Below the pieces are notes generated by a model. The model searched no databases. It saw nothing but the letters and a program-made list of their open reading frames with translations, and was not told the origin of the DNA. Position numbers and translations under genes: made by a program. Source: Flavobacteriales bacterium (lineage in GTDB: Bacteria > Bacteroidota > Bacteroidia > Flavobacteriales > UBA7312). From it: 64,000 nt of DNA. The DNA lies in NCBI GenBank assembly GCA_016779995.1, contig JADHMO010000004.1, positions 62,001 to 126,000 of the forward strand. The letters are read 5' to 3'. Shown in pieces: positions 26,693 through 35,100 of the stretch (its first letter is position 1; each line of letters opens with the position of its first letter).

Positions 26693-27439
26693 TTACATTG
26701 TAATTATTTCTATTTTAGATCCATCTTCCCTGCCTCCCATATCATTCATCCTCTTTTTTTGAATTTCCTCAAACTCTTGAGCACTAACTTTTTTGCCTTT
26801 TTGTGGCTTATTAATCTCCAAATCATCTTTTGATAGAGATACCGAAGTGGCTATAATTTCCGTTCCCTCGATTGACACTTTTAAAATAAGTCCTGGCAAA
26901 CCACCAAATTTCTTTGGTCCATATTGAAAGGGTATGGCATCGGAATACCAAGCGTAAACCGTATCTGTTGGCGTATCCAAGCTGAAAGCTTTTTTACAAT
27001 CATATCCTGCAATGCGCGAATCTTCATTGAGAAGTGTCCAGTCAAGCTGTTTTATCTCTCCATCTATTAAAAACTTGCGTGACATAAAGTTACTTTGTTG
27101 TGTATATGTTTTTTGCTGATAATTTGTATATATAATATCCTCATTACTACTAACATACATTGAAATCATTGAACCATTTTCTTCTGTTTCGTCTTCAATG
27201 GCACTATATATAGTTTCTCCAATCTTATTGGCTTTCAGCTCAAATGTTGATGGCTTATTCATTGCGCTAGAAATCATATTTTTAATAAACTCACCGCTTA
27301 AACCTCCTAAATCTTCAGGCATTTCCATTTCAGCTAGTTCGTTAGATAAGTCCATTGTTTCGCTATACCTTACCGTGACAGATTGGGAATAACAAAATAA
27401 TACAGCTAGGGTACATACAGTAGTTAGAATATTTTTCAT
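26693..27439 (-). CDS. GLPGLI family secreted protein
   Basis: The family is named for the motif GLPGLI, seen here as FGGLPGLILKVS in the C-terminal half, after the usual YSDAIPFQYGP. A signal peptide (MKNILTTVCTLAVLFCYSQ) directs export. The rest includes GYDCKKA before the motif and a charged tail ending in RMNDMGGREDGSKIEIITM. GLPGLI proteins are widespread in Bacteroidota and usually precede a large outer-membrane beta-barrel gene, as here. The function is not known; an accessory or ligand-binding role for the partner is a guess. Confidence 0.93.
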   Translation of the reverse strand: MKNILTTVCTLAVLFCYSQSVTVRYSETMDLSNELAEMEMPEDLGGLSGEFIKNMISSAMNKPSTFELKANKIGETIYSAIEDETEENGSMISMYVSSNEDIIYTNYQQKTYTQQSNFMSRKFLIDGEIKQLDWTLLNEDSRIAGYDCKKAFSLDTPTDTVYAWYSDAIPFQYGPKKFGGLPGLILKVSIEGTEIIATSVSLSKDDLEINKPQKGKKVSAQEFEEIQKKRMNDMGGREDGSKIEIITM

Positions 27440-27524
27440 GGTTTTAAATTTTAAGTAATGTTAACACAATACAGTGTTATTATTTTGCAAAATAACGACA
27501 AATAAAGCTATTAATTGTATTGTA

Positions 27525-29321
27525 TCATTTTTTTTTCATCTCCAAAATAAGCTGTGCTTTGCGCATGCCTACTAACTTGGTGAGTTCGTCTTCTTGGGCT
27601 TCTAAAACACGTTTTACAGAACCAAAATGACTGATTAAAGTATCGACTGTTTTAGGGCCTATTCCGACGATATTGTCTAATGAAGTCCCAAGACTATTTT
27701 TACTTCTTCTGTTTCTGTGGTGGTTAATGCCAAAACGATGGGCTTCATTACGCAGTTGCTGAATGACTTTCAGGCTTTCGGAGCGTTTGTCTAAATATAA
27801 GGGAATACTATCATTAGGAAAATATATTTCTTCTAATCGTTTAGCAATACCTATGATGGCTATGGTATGGTGTAGATTTAGTTTTTCTAAACTCTTCAAA
27901 GCAGAGCTAAGCTGTCCTTTACCGCCGTCAATAACGATAAGTTGAGGTAAATCATGACCTTCATTCATCAAGCGTTTATAGCGTCTATATACAACCTCTT
28001 GCATAGATGCAAAATCATCAGGACCTGATACGGTTTTGATATTAAACAAACGGTAGTCTTTCTTGCTGGGTTTTGCGTTTTTGAAGACCACACAAGCTGC
28101 CACTGGGTTAGTACCCTGTATATTGGAGTTGTCAAAACATTCGATATGACGAGGTTTTGAACTGAGTCGCAAGTCGTGTTGTAACTGCTCCAACACCCTT
28201 TTGTTGTCTAATCGATGACGCAATTCTTCATTTTTACGAATACGGTCTTTTTGTATGTTTTTAGCATTCTTAAAACAGAGATTGACTAATTTGTATTTAT
28301 CGCCAATTTTTGGAACTGAAATTTTTAAATTTTGCCATTTGGATTTTATTGGAATATTTAAAAACGCCTCCTTAGATGTACTGTGAAAACGTTGGCGAAT
28401 TTCTGTAATAGCCATTGTGAGGAGCTCTTCGTCCGTTTCGTCTAATTTCTTTTTTATTTCCATAGCGTGGGCTTGTATGATAGCTCCACTAGACACTTTA
28501 AAAAAGTTAACATAAGCGTAGTCTTGGTCGGAAACAATACTAAAAACATCAACGTCATTAATGCTTGGGCTAACGATAGACGATTTAGACTGATAATGTT
28601 CTAACTGTTCTATCTTCTCCTTTACAACCTGGGCTTTTTCATACTCCATCTTTTCTGATAGCTTGAACATTTCTGCTTTGAAATGTTGAACTACAGAACG
28701 TATGTTTCCTTTTAATATTTGGCGTATTTGTTCCACGTCTTGCTCATAATGTTGGCCTTCTTGTTTGCCAACACAAGGGGCTAAGCAATTTCCAATATGA
28801 AATTCCAAACATTCTTTGAATTTGCCCGCTTGAATATTTTGTTCAGACAAATGGTATTTGCATGTTCTTAGAGGGTAAATCTGCCGAATAAAATTCAGCA
28901 TAGCACTAATGATTTTTGGATTGGTGTAGGGACCAAAATATTCAGAACCGTCTTTGATGAGTTGTCTGGTATAGAATACTCGAGGAAAAGGTTCTTTTTT
29001 GATACAAATCCAAGGGTAGGTTTTATCGTCTTTGAGTAAGATGTTGTAGCGAGGTTGGTATTTTTTGATGAGGTTGTTTTCAAGCAATAAGGCGTCCATT
29101 TCGGTATCGACGACTAGGGTTTCGATACGGTGTATTTTGCGTACCATATAAGTCGTTTTGAAACTGTCGTGTTTGCGATTGAAATAAGACGACACCCTGC
29201 GTTTGAGGTTTTTAGCCTTGCCGACATATAAAAGAGCTTCTTTAGCGTCATAAAAGTGATATACTCCTGGCTCGGTGCTAAGGTTCTGTAATACTGATTT
29301 TATGTCTTCTGAAACTTCCAT
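27525..29321 (-). CDS. uvrC: Excinuclease ABC subunit C
   Basis: UvrC makes both incisions in nucleotide excision repair. The 598-residue protein has the N-terminal GIY-YIG nuclease (PGVYHFYDAKEALLYVGKAKNLKRRV), a Cys-containing region (CLEFHIGNCLAPCVG), a UVR motif (EYEKAQVVKEKIEQLEHYQ), the RNase H-like second nuclease (ECFDNSNIQGTNPVA, IDGGKGQL) and a C-terminal helix-hairpin-helix (DNIVGIGPKTVDTLISHFGS). I place the start at ATG 29321: an upstream in-frame TTG at 29324 is possible, but a -7 element at 29329-29336 makes 29321 the natural start of a leaderless message. Confidence 0.96.
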   Translation of the reverse strand: MEVSEDIKSVLQNLSTEPGVYHFYDAKEALLYVGKAKNLKRRVSSYFNRKHDSFKTTYMVRKIHRIETLVVDTEMDALLLENNLIKKYQPRYNILLKDDKTYPWICIKKEPFPRVFYTRQLIKDGSEYFGPYTNPKIISAMLNFIRQIYPLRTCKYHLSEQNIQAGKFKECLEFHIGNCLAPCVGKQEGQHYEQDVEQIRQILKGNIRSVVQHFKAEMFKLSEKMEYEKAQVVKEKIEQLEHYQSKSSIVSPSINDVDVFSIVSDQDYAYVNFFKVSSGAIIQAHAMEIKKKLDETDEELLTMAITEIRQRFHSTSKEAFLNIPIKSKWQNLKISVPKIGDKYKLVNLCFKNAKNIQKDRIRKNEELRHRLDNKRVLEQLQHDLRLSSKPRHIECFDNSNIQGTNPVAACVVFKNAKPSKKDYRLFNIKTVSGPDDFASMQEVVYRRYKRLMNEGHDLPQLIVIDGGKGQLSSALKSLEKLNLHHTIAIIGIAKRLEEIYFPNDSIPLYLDKRSESLKVIQQLRNEAHRFGINHHRNRRSKNSLGTSLDNIVGIGPKTVDTLISHFGSVKRVLEAQEDELTKLVGMRKAQLILEMKKK

Positions 29322-29328
29322 CAAGTTC

Positions 29329-29336
29329 CAAAAATA
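29329..29336 (-). promoter_or_regulatory. -7 promoter element TATTTTTG of uvrC
   Basis: Exact TAnnTTTG match on the minus strand with seven bases between it and the uvrC ATG. Confidence 0.5.
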
Positions 29337-29341
29337 CGGAT

Positions 29342-29605
29342 TTATAAAGCATTATCTGTAGTATCGTCTTCTTGCTCTAGATTGGTATTGGTATTTTGTG
29401 ATTCTAAAGGTTTCAAGGCTTGGTATAGTCGAAAAACAAAATCTAAAAATATATAACTGAAAAAGAAGAACGAAACCCAAGAGAATAGGCTAAGTTCTGC
29501 TAGATTGTTCAATTTCACCCATTCGTGGGTACCACACCAATAGGCTAAAAAGATAACGGCAAAGAGATAAAAGAAGATTTTAAATAGTCGGACACTGTTT
29601 TTCAT
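29342..29605 (-). CDS. Small two-span membrane protein
   Basis: No family recognised. The 87 residues hold two hydrophobic spans (about 8-26 and 38-60) and an acidic, Asn/Thr-rich tail. The N terminus is basic, which would place it in the cytoplasm. The gene lies just upstream of uvrC on the same strand, but uvrC seems to have its own promoter. An intrinsic terminator lies 35 bases before its start codon, so it is not read from the lipoprotein genes further upstream. Confidence 0.6.
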   Translation of the reverse strand: MKNSVRLFKIFFYLFAVIFLAYWCGTHEWVKLNNLAELSLFSWVSFFFFSYIFLDFVFRLYQALKPLESQNTNTNLEQEDDTTDNAL

Positions 29606-29639
29606 AGTTTAGGGATTTTATTAGTCTTCAAATTTAACT

Positions 29640-29670
29640 AAAAAAACCCTTTGGATAGTCCAAAGGGTTT
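29640..29670 (-). terminator. Intrinsic terminator after the 29701-30081 lipoprotein
   Basis: A perfect 12-bp stem (arms 29644-29655 and 29659-29670) with a three-base loop is followed on the minus strand by a T-run (29646-29640). It ends the two-gene lipoprotein unit. Confidence 0.88.
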
Positions 29671-29700
29671 AAATCGAATTCAAAACTTATAGTTGCTTGA

Positions 29701-30081
29701 TTAATAACCCTTGTGGTCAGCAATCGATATAGAGTCTTGGAAGAGTATAATGTCTGTTTCGTCAACTAGAAAGCTTTTGTTGGTATAATACCAGCCGTGC
29801 ACCGAAGAATCGTTGAGATAACAAAGAACTGTTCCCTCGCCATCCATCTTTGGCTTTTTCCACTCAAAACTTTCTTCTGCATTGGGCTGAAGTGCAAATA
29901 CAATCGAATCCAATCTGCCCGTACTTCCATCGATAACAAGCTTCATACTTTTATAATAACTTGTATTATTTTCTACATTAAGTGTAAAGCGATTAGAGAA
30001 AAGGTTAGATTTACCACAAGACGCTAACAAAACTATCATTAGCAGTCCAAAAATTTTATTATTTAACATTTTAATTTTCAA
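29701..30081 (-). CDS. Small predicted lipoprotein
   Basis: The 126-residue product has a signal segment and lipobox LLASC (Cys at about residue 22), then a beta-rich body (FTLNVENNTSYYKSMKLVID) without a recognised domain. Two starts are possible: 30081, which overlaps the upstream stop by 11 bases, or Met 5 at 30069. It is co-directional with the lipoprotein at 30071-31096 and is followed by a strong terminator. An assisting role for that protein, for example as a partner or immunity-like factor, is only a speculation. Confidence 0.7.
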   Translation of the reverse strand: MKIKMLNNKIFGLLMIVLLASCGKSNLFSNRFTLNVENNTSYYKSMKLVIDGSTGRLDSIVFALQPNAEESFEWKKPKMDGEGTVLCYLNDSSVHGWYYTNKSFLVDETDIILFQDSISIADHKGY

Positions 30082-31096
30082 AATATACTAGTTTGTATTT
30101 AGATACTTGCCTAACCTTATTAACACTTTTACCAACCTTTGTTGCATTATTGGCTTTAGTTTTAAAGGCATTTTTAATAACTGATTCTGATGGCGATACT
30201 AACCATTTTTTCTTAAACCAAAGCTTTCGTTTTTTAGTTTTGATATAACTCTTTTTTTGAAAGTAATCTCTCCCGACATAATTGTTGTGATAGTCCATTT
30301 CACAATCCCAATCTTTTATACCAGCATCTAAGTTACAAAGTTCGTGCCTATCTGTAAAGCCTTTTGCTAAATTCACTCCTTTGGTTACGCTTTTTTTCTT
30401 TGTACCATAATATTTGGCTATTAATACATTCCAAACTCCATGCCTAAAAGCATCTGCTTTAGTTTGACTTTTACTTTGTCCTGAAAATTGAGAATTTGTC
30501 ATCTCTAAGGCTTTGTTCTTTGCCTTATTGATACAATAAGCTGCCGTGGGTTTTCCTGCTATGTACCAAAACTCATAAGAGCACATTCCTCCAGGATAAC
30601 CCCCTGATAATCTAGCATTTTCAAAAGTATTTTGAGTAAGATTATCTAGTAACTCTTGGAAGTAATCATACTGTATGTTTTTGTCATAATATTCAGCAAT
30701 GACCTCTAAATTTTCTGCAATTTCCTGATCAGAAAGTGATGGAAAATCTAGCTTTATTCTATCGATATCTTCATCACTCATTTCATAGACATCTGGATAA
30801 TTTGGTATTATTTCCTCTTCTATTTGAGCTAATGTCTCTAGACTCGGATAATCAATATCGTCAAGCGTAGCGTTGCTTCTAGCTGTCGATTTATAACGGT
30901 TTAAATATAACTCTTGGTAATCTTCAATTGTATAATTTAATGCTTCTAAGTCATTTTTATGGTTAACCTCTAAGCCTTTAAATTTCTTTACCACATCATC
31001 TTTTGTTGGTGTCGGTAAAAATTCTTTTTTGCAACTAGTAGTGAATAAAATTAAAACAAAAAGAGTTAATTTACTAAAATTAATGATTTTTTTCAT
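30071..31096 (-). CDS. Lipoprotein with DUF6973-like C-terminal domain
   Basis: The 341-residue protein has a signal peptide and lipobox (FTTSC, Cys 22), an acidic helical middle part (about 30-160), and a conserved-looking C-terminal domain with AFRHGVWN (216-223), TDRHE (248-252) and MDYHNNYVGR (267-276). This pattern of His, Glu, Asp and Asn matches the one I associate with DUF6973-type proteins, whose function is not established; the residues look like a metal or catalytic site. The last ~60 residues are very basic (KKSYIKTKKRKLWFKKKW). A surface-anchored enzyme is the likely picture, without a known substrate. Confidence 0.7.
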   Translation of the reverse strand: MKKIINFSKLTLFVLILFTTSCKKEFLPTPTKDDVVKKFKGLEVNHKNDLEALNYTIEDYQELYLNRYKSTARSNATLDDIDYPSLETLAQIEEEIIPNYPDVYEMSDEDIDRIKLDFPSLSDQEIAENLEVIAEYYDKNIQYDYFQELLDNLTQNTFENARLSGGYPGGMCSYEFWYIAGKPTAAYCINKAKNKALEMTNSQFSGQSKSQTKADAFRHGVWNVLIAKYYGTKKKSVTKGVNLAKGFTDRHELCNLDAGIKDWDCEMDYHNNYVGRDYFQKKSYIKTKKRKLWFKKKWLVSPSESVIKNAFKTKANNATKVGKSVNKVRQVSKYKLVYFEN

Positions 31097-31227
31097 TTCT
31101 TCTAAGGAATTAAATTCGTGCTTACTTCGGAAGTTTTACGTTGCTGTTCAGCTTATTCCAACAGCTTCAGAAATAAGAAGTGAAAAGGGAAAGTATATGC
31201 AAAGACAACGCAAAATTACACCATTTA

Positions 31228-32688
31228 TTACTCTCGGCCAACAACAGTAGTTTGCTTTTCTAGAACAGAAGAATATTGAGGGTGCGTTGCCTCTAGCCAG
31301 ACGATATATAATCCCGCTTTGGCAACTTCATTTCTATCCGTTGTGCCGTCCCAAAAAAAGATGTCACTTGTGCCAAAAAGTGCATTATTTACTAGAGTTT
31401 TAATAAGAAATCCTTGGGGGTTAAAAATAAGTATCCGCCCTCGATAGCCACTAGTATTGAATTGTAATTGAATACTCAGCAAGTCATTCACCCCATCATT
31501 GTTAGGGCTTATAATAGCTGGGCTTAGAGTCATTATCTCTTGAGGTGTTAGCAATAGTTGGGCTTGGGAATTAACTAGTGTAGGGGTTGAAAAGCCGTCC
31601 TGTTCGGCAGCCGAATGCCAATTGTTAATACTATTTATTTCAGTACTAATACGCTCTAAAGATACCCCTTCAACGTCCGTTAATAAATCAAAATGCATTC
31701 CTTCATCGTAATGAAACTCATCGATAATGGTACTATCTAAACTCAATACAACCGCCCCCATATCGTTATTGTAAGAGGGCATAGATTCTAATTCTATGAT
31801 TCTGTATTCTAAAGCTAGGGGGTGGTAATGTAATAGCGTTTCTTTAGATAGACACAAGACTAATATTTCTTGAGGTTTTAAAAAGTTGTATGAGTCCGTA
31901 ATGCTTTTAAAATTGGCTGGAGCATTGGCATAATAGTTGCCCAATTGTAAGTTTTTAAGGCATAAGGTCTTGTCGCTACGGTTAATTATTTCTACAAAAT
32001 CGTTATCCCCATCAATGGGATTGAACAAGACTTCATTTATGACTATATCGTTGGCTTGGGGATACAAAAATGTATCTACAAAAGAATAACCTTCTACCCT
32101 CAAATTGTCAAAGTAAAATTTGTCTGAACGTGTTTTTGTATAAACGCATTCAATTCCAAACTGCTGACTTGTCAAATAGCTATCATCAAAACATTGACCT
32201 TGAAATAAAAAATCATTATCGGATATTCGCTTAATGCTTAATTGCCATAGTCCTAAACTGTCTCTTTCAACCAATAAACTCAGTGCTACGCTATCTAAAT
32301 CTAATAAGTCGTCCGAACCGTCTATTAATTTTATGCTTTGACTGTCTTGACGTTTATATAGATTTACCTCATCATTTGCGCCCCCTAACTTTATAAAGTA
32401 ACCATTAGCCACAGAGTCTGAAGACAAATGAATCTGAGTATAGTTAGTAGAAGAGGGGTTAAAGTCCATGGTCACGTCTATTTGCCAAAGTCCATTAATT
32501 AAAGCCTTAGAGTTACGCCAAATAATGGCTTTATCTGTAAGTGCTTGTGCCGAAAGGTGCAATTGCCCTAAACTATCTATTTCAAACTTGTAAGTGTCAC
32601 CTGTCCAATTGTCTAAGTTTTGAAAATCATCGTTTAACTGAGCAAACAGATAAAAAGGGCAGAACGTTATAAGTAAGTATTTTTTCAT
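31228..32688 (-). CDS. Lamin-tail-domain surface protein with gliding-associated C-terminal domain
   Basis: The 486-residue protein has a signal peptide, a jelly-roll-like N-terminal part (FQNLDNWTGD onward), a lamin-tail domain starting near DIVINEVLFNPIDGDNDFVEI and running to IIDEFHYDEGMHF, and a C-terminal domain with SPNNDGVNDLLSI and LYIVWLEA typical of CHU_C/FlgD-like modules on type IX secreted proteins. It is therefore probably exported to the cell surface. Lamin-tail domains in bacteria occur on secreted nucleases and adhesins, but no nuclease domain is visible here. A TAATTTTG element four bases before its ATG implies a leaderless message. Confidence 0.83.
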   Translation of the reverse strand: MKKYLLITFCPFYLFAQLNDDFQNLDNWTGDTYKFEIDSLGQLHLSAQALTDKAIIWRNSKALINGLWQIDVTMDFNPSSTNYTQIHLSSDSVANGYFIKLGGANDEVNLYKRQDSQSIKLIDGSDDLLDLDSVALSLLVERDSLGLWQLSIKRISDNDFLFQGQCFDDSYLTSQQFGIECVYTKTRSDKFYFDNLRVEGYSFVDTFLYPQANDIVINEVLFNPIDGDNDFVEIINRSDKTLCLKNLQLGNYYANAPANFKSITDSYNFLKPQEILVLCLSKETLLHYHPLALEYRIIELESMPSYNNDMGAVVLSLDSTIIDEFHYDEGMHFDLLTDVEGVSLERISTEINSINNWHSAAEQDGFSTPTLVNSQAQLLLTPQEIMTLSPAIISPNNDGVNDLLSIQLQFNTSGYRGRILIFNPQGFLIKTLVNNALFGTSDIFFWDGTTDRNEVAKAGLYIVWLEATHPQYSSVLEKQTTVVGRE

Positions 32689-32692
32689 ACAG

Positions 32693-32700
32693 CAAAATTA
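32693..32700 (-). promoter_or_regulatory. -7 promoter element TAATTTTG of the lamin-tail gene
   Basis: Exact TAnnTTTG match on the minus strand with four bases between it and the ATG at 32688. Confidence 0.45.
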
Positions 32701-32735
32701 GCATGTTTAGTTCTAGGCAATTCAAATATAGTCCT

Positions 32736-32743
32736 TATTTTTG
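32736..32743 (+). promoter_or_regulatory. -7 promoter element TATTTTTG of asd
   Basis: Exact TAnnTTTG match 18 bases before the asd ATG at 32762. Confidence 0.5.
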
Positions 32744-32761
32744 GCATAAATTATTCACTCA

Positions 32762-33745
32762 ATGAAAGTAGCGGTTGTAGGGGCAACAGGAATGGTGGGG
32801 CAGGTTATGCTCAAAGTTTTGGAGGAACGTTCCTTTCCTGTAAGTGAATTATTAGTTGTTGCTTCTTCCAATTCAGTCGGTCAAACTGTAACATTTAAGA
32901 GTAAAGAATTGACCATTATTTCGATAGAAGATGCTGTAACTGAACGGCCCGACCTAGCCATATTCTCTGCTGGTGGAAATGTTTCTTTAGAATGGGCACC
33001 TCGTTTTGCTGAAGTAGGCACTAAAGTGATTGATAACTCTTCGGCTTGGCGACAGACTAAAGCACTTATTATTCCAGAAATTAATGGCAATACCTTAACT
33101 AAAGAAGATAAAATTATTGCCAATCCTAACTGTTCCACTATTCAGCTATTGATGGCATTAAAGCCTTTGCACGATGTTTATACAATAAAACGTGTGGTAA
33201 TCTCTACCTATCAGTCCATTACAGGGACTGGTGTAAAAGCCGTCAAACAATTGGAAAATGAAAGCAATGGAATTAATGGAGAAATGGCATATCCTTACCC
33301 CATTCACGAAAACGCTTTGCCTCATTGCGATATCTTTGAAGATAATGGTTATACCAAAGAAGAAATGAAGTTAGTTAGAGAGACTAAAAAGATAATGGGA
33401 GATGATAGTATAGAAGTTAGCGCAACAGCTGTAAGAGTGCCTGTCAAAGGGGGGCATTCTGAGAGTGTTAATGTAGAGTTTTATACTGATTTTGAATTAT
33501 CCAAGGTACGTCAGTTATTACATGATTTTCCGGGCGTTAGTGTTCAAGACAACCCAGATGTTAATACCTACCCAATGCCTATATATGCCGAAGGTAAAGA
33601 TGAGGTGTTTGTGGGGCGAATACGCCGCGATTTCTCTCAAGAAAATACTTTAAATATGTGGGTGGTTTCTGATAACCTCAGAAAAGGTGCTGCCACCAAT
33701 GCTGTGCAAATTGCAGAACACCTTTACAAGAATAATTTAATATGA
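32762..33745 (+). CDS. asd: Aspartate-semialdehyde dehydrogenase
   Basis: Asd makes aspartate-semialdehyde, the branch point to lysine/diaminopimelate, threonine and methionine. The 327 residues begin with the NADP-binding VAVVGATGMVGQVML, contain the catalytic Cys in IIANPNCSTIQ, the substrate Arg/His region VRVPVKGGHSESVNVEF and the C-terminal VSDNLRKGAATNAVQIAEHL. Length and motifs are normal. The stop overlaps the start of a sulfotransferase-like gene by four bases, an unusual partner for asd. Confidence 0.97.
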   Translation: MKVAVVGATGMVGQVMLKVLEERSFPVSELLVVASSNSVGQTVTFKSKELTIISIEDAVTERPDLAIFSAGGNVSLEWAPRFAEVGTKVIDNSSAWRQTKALIIPEINGNTLTKEDKIIANPNCSTIQLLMALKPLHDVYTIKRVVISTYQSITGTGVKAVKQLENESNGINGEMAYPYPIHENALPHCDIFEDNGYTKEEMKLVRETKKIMGDDSIEVSATAVRVPVKGGHSESVNVEFYTDFELSKVRQLLHDFPGVSVQDNPDVNTYPMPIYAEGKDEVFVGRIRRDFSQENTLNMWVVSDNLRKGAATNAVQIAEHLYKNNLI

Positions 33746-34509
33746 TTATTAGTCATAAATATAAATACGTTTTTGTAGGTCTGCCGTTGGCGGCATCAAC
33801 AGCTATATCAAAAGAATTGTGCGAACAATATGATGGGAAGCCCATACTTGCTAAACATTCCATCTATCAAGACTTTTTGAAGATAGCAACAGAGGAAGAA
33901 AAAAAATACAAGGTTATAGCTTGTGCTCGAAATCCTTTAGATATTTCTGTGAGCTATTATACTAAGATGATAAACGACAGTAGTGGTAATTTTAGTAATG
34001 AGAAATTATTAAGAAAAAATGGTGGACATCTTAAAATGAGAGACTACAAATTGTCAAAATATTTGAGAGACAATAATAGTAGCTACGAAGATTTTCTAAG
34101 TCTTTATTACCAATTTCCTTTTGATAATTGGTTAAGTATAACCGCCCCATATTGTAGTTTTATTATTCGCTTCGAAAACTTACAAGAAGACTTTGAAAAG
34201 GCACTAAAACATTGTGATATTTCTCCAAAACGAAAATTACCCACTGTAAACAAGACCAAAGAGAAGGTAACTTTTGACAGTTTTTATAACGAAAAAAATT
34301 GCGAATTAAGCCTTTCCATTTTTGGGCCTTATATGTTAAAACACGGTATGGCTTTTCCAGAAATCTGGAAGGGGAAAAAGGTGCGTTCGTACAGTCTATT
34401 TTTATTCAAGCTTTTTGGATTTGTTAGAAGAATATATTGGACTAAAAAAAGCTACAGAAACACCAATGCACAAAAAGTTTACAAAGAATTATTAGAAAAA
34501 CACCAATAA
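33742..34509 (+). CDS. Sulfotransferase-family protein
   Basis: The 255-residue protein resembles PAPS-dependent sulfotransferases. The N-terminal strand-loop YKYVFVGLPLAASTAISKEL lies where the 5'-phosphosulfate loop is expected but lacks the usual Lys-Gly-Thr pattern, while ACARNPLDISVSYYTK fits the 3'-phosphate site (Arg and Ser) well. RFENLQEDF and a basic C-terminal segment follow. The acceptor is unknown; a surface glycan would fit a Bacteroidota cell. It overlaps asd by four bases and its end meets lspA on the other strand with no gap. Confidence 0.72.
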   Translation: MIISHKYKYVFVGLPLAASTAISKELCEQYDGKPILAKHSIYQDFLKIATEEEKKYKVIACARNPLDISVSYYTKMINDSSGNFSNEKLLRKNGGHLKMRDYKLSKYLRDNNSSYEDFLSLYYQFPFDNWLSITAPYCSFIIRFENLQEDFEKALKHCDISPKRKLPTVNKTKEKVTFDSFYNEKNCELSLSIFGPYMLKHGMAFPEIWKGKKVRSYSLFLFKLFGFVRRIYWTKKSYRNTNAQKVYKELLEKHQ

Positions 34510-35094
34510 TTATTTGAAGAAAGAACGGTGAAAAATCAAAATATTGATAACTCCCGTACTAATAGCAGCATCAGCAATATTAAAAATTGGTCTGAAGAAG
34601 ATAAAATGATTGCCCCCAACAAAAGGAAACCAGTTGGGAAAGTGTCCATTAATCAATGGAAAGTAAAACATATCGACAACTTTTCCTTGAAGAAAACTAG
34701 AATATCCTCCCTCAAAAACAGTCGCTATTTGTCCATAACTTTCAGAAAAAATCATACCATAAAAAGCACTATCAACCATATTGCCAATAGCACCTGCAAG
34801 TATAAGGGATATACTATAAATAATGCCTTTTTTAACCTGAGTCTTTGCCAATTTTATCCAATAAATACTAATGGCAACGATGGCTATTATTCTAAAAATA
34901 CTTAGTATATATTTCCCTAGATTTCCCCCAAACTCCATACCAAATGCCATACCCTTGTTTTCAGTAAAGTGTATAATAAACCAATCAAAAAAATGTATTT
35001 CTTGACCAATCATCATATTTGTCTTTATCCAAACCTTTAGTAATTGGTCTAGGATTAATACAAATGCAATAAGTAAAGATGACTTTTTTAACAT
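34510..35094 (-). CDS. lspA: Lipoprotein signal peptidase (signal peptidase II)
   Basis: LspA cleaves signal peptides of lipid-modified prolipoproteins in the inner membrane. The 194-residue protein has four membrane spans and the two catalytic Asp motifs: GAIGNMVDSAFYG and FNIADAAIS. TENKGMAFGM is the usual segment after the first periplasmic loop. It has extra residues in the loop before the last span compared with the ~165-residue E. coli enzyme. It follows a traR/dksA-like gene by six bases in the ileS unit. Its many substrates are plausible from the lipoproteins in this window. Confidence 0.95.
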   Translation of the reverse strand: MLKKSSLLIAFVLILDQLLKVWIKTNMMIGQEIHFFDWFIIHFTENKGMAFGMEFGGNLGKYILSIFRIIAIVAISIYWIKLAKTQVKKGIIYSISLILAGAIGNMVDSAFYGMIFSESYGQIATVFEGGYSSFLQGKVVDMFYFPLINGHFPNWFPFVGGNHFIFFRPIFNIADAAISTGVINILIFHRSFFK

Positions 35095-35100
35095 GGAGTC

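Noticed and set aside
31029-31250. Plus-strand 73-codon frame at the start of the DUF6973-like gene
   Set aside because: It overlaps the signal-peptide region of a convincing lipoprotein gene and has no features of its own.
34528-34905. Plus-strand 125-codon frame over lspA
   Set aside because: lspA on the minus strand has all catalytic motifs; the opposite frame is Ser/Lys/Asn-rich noise.
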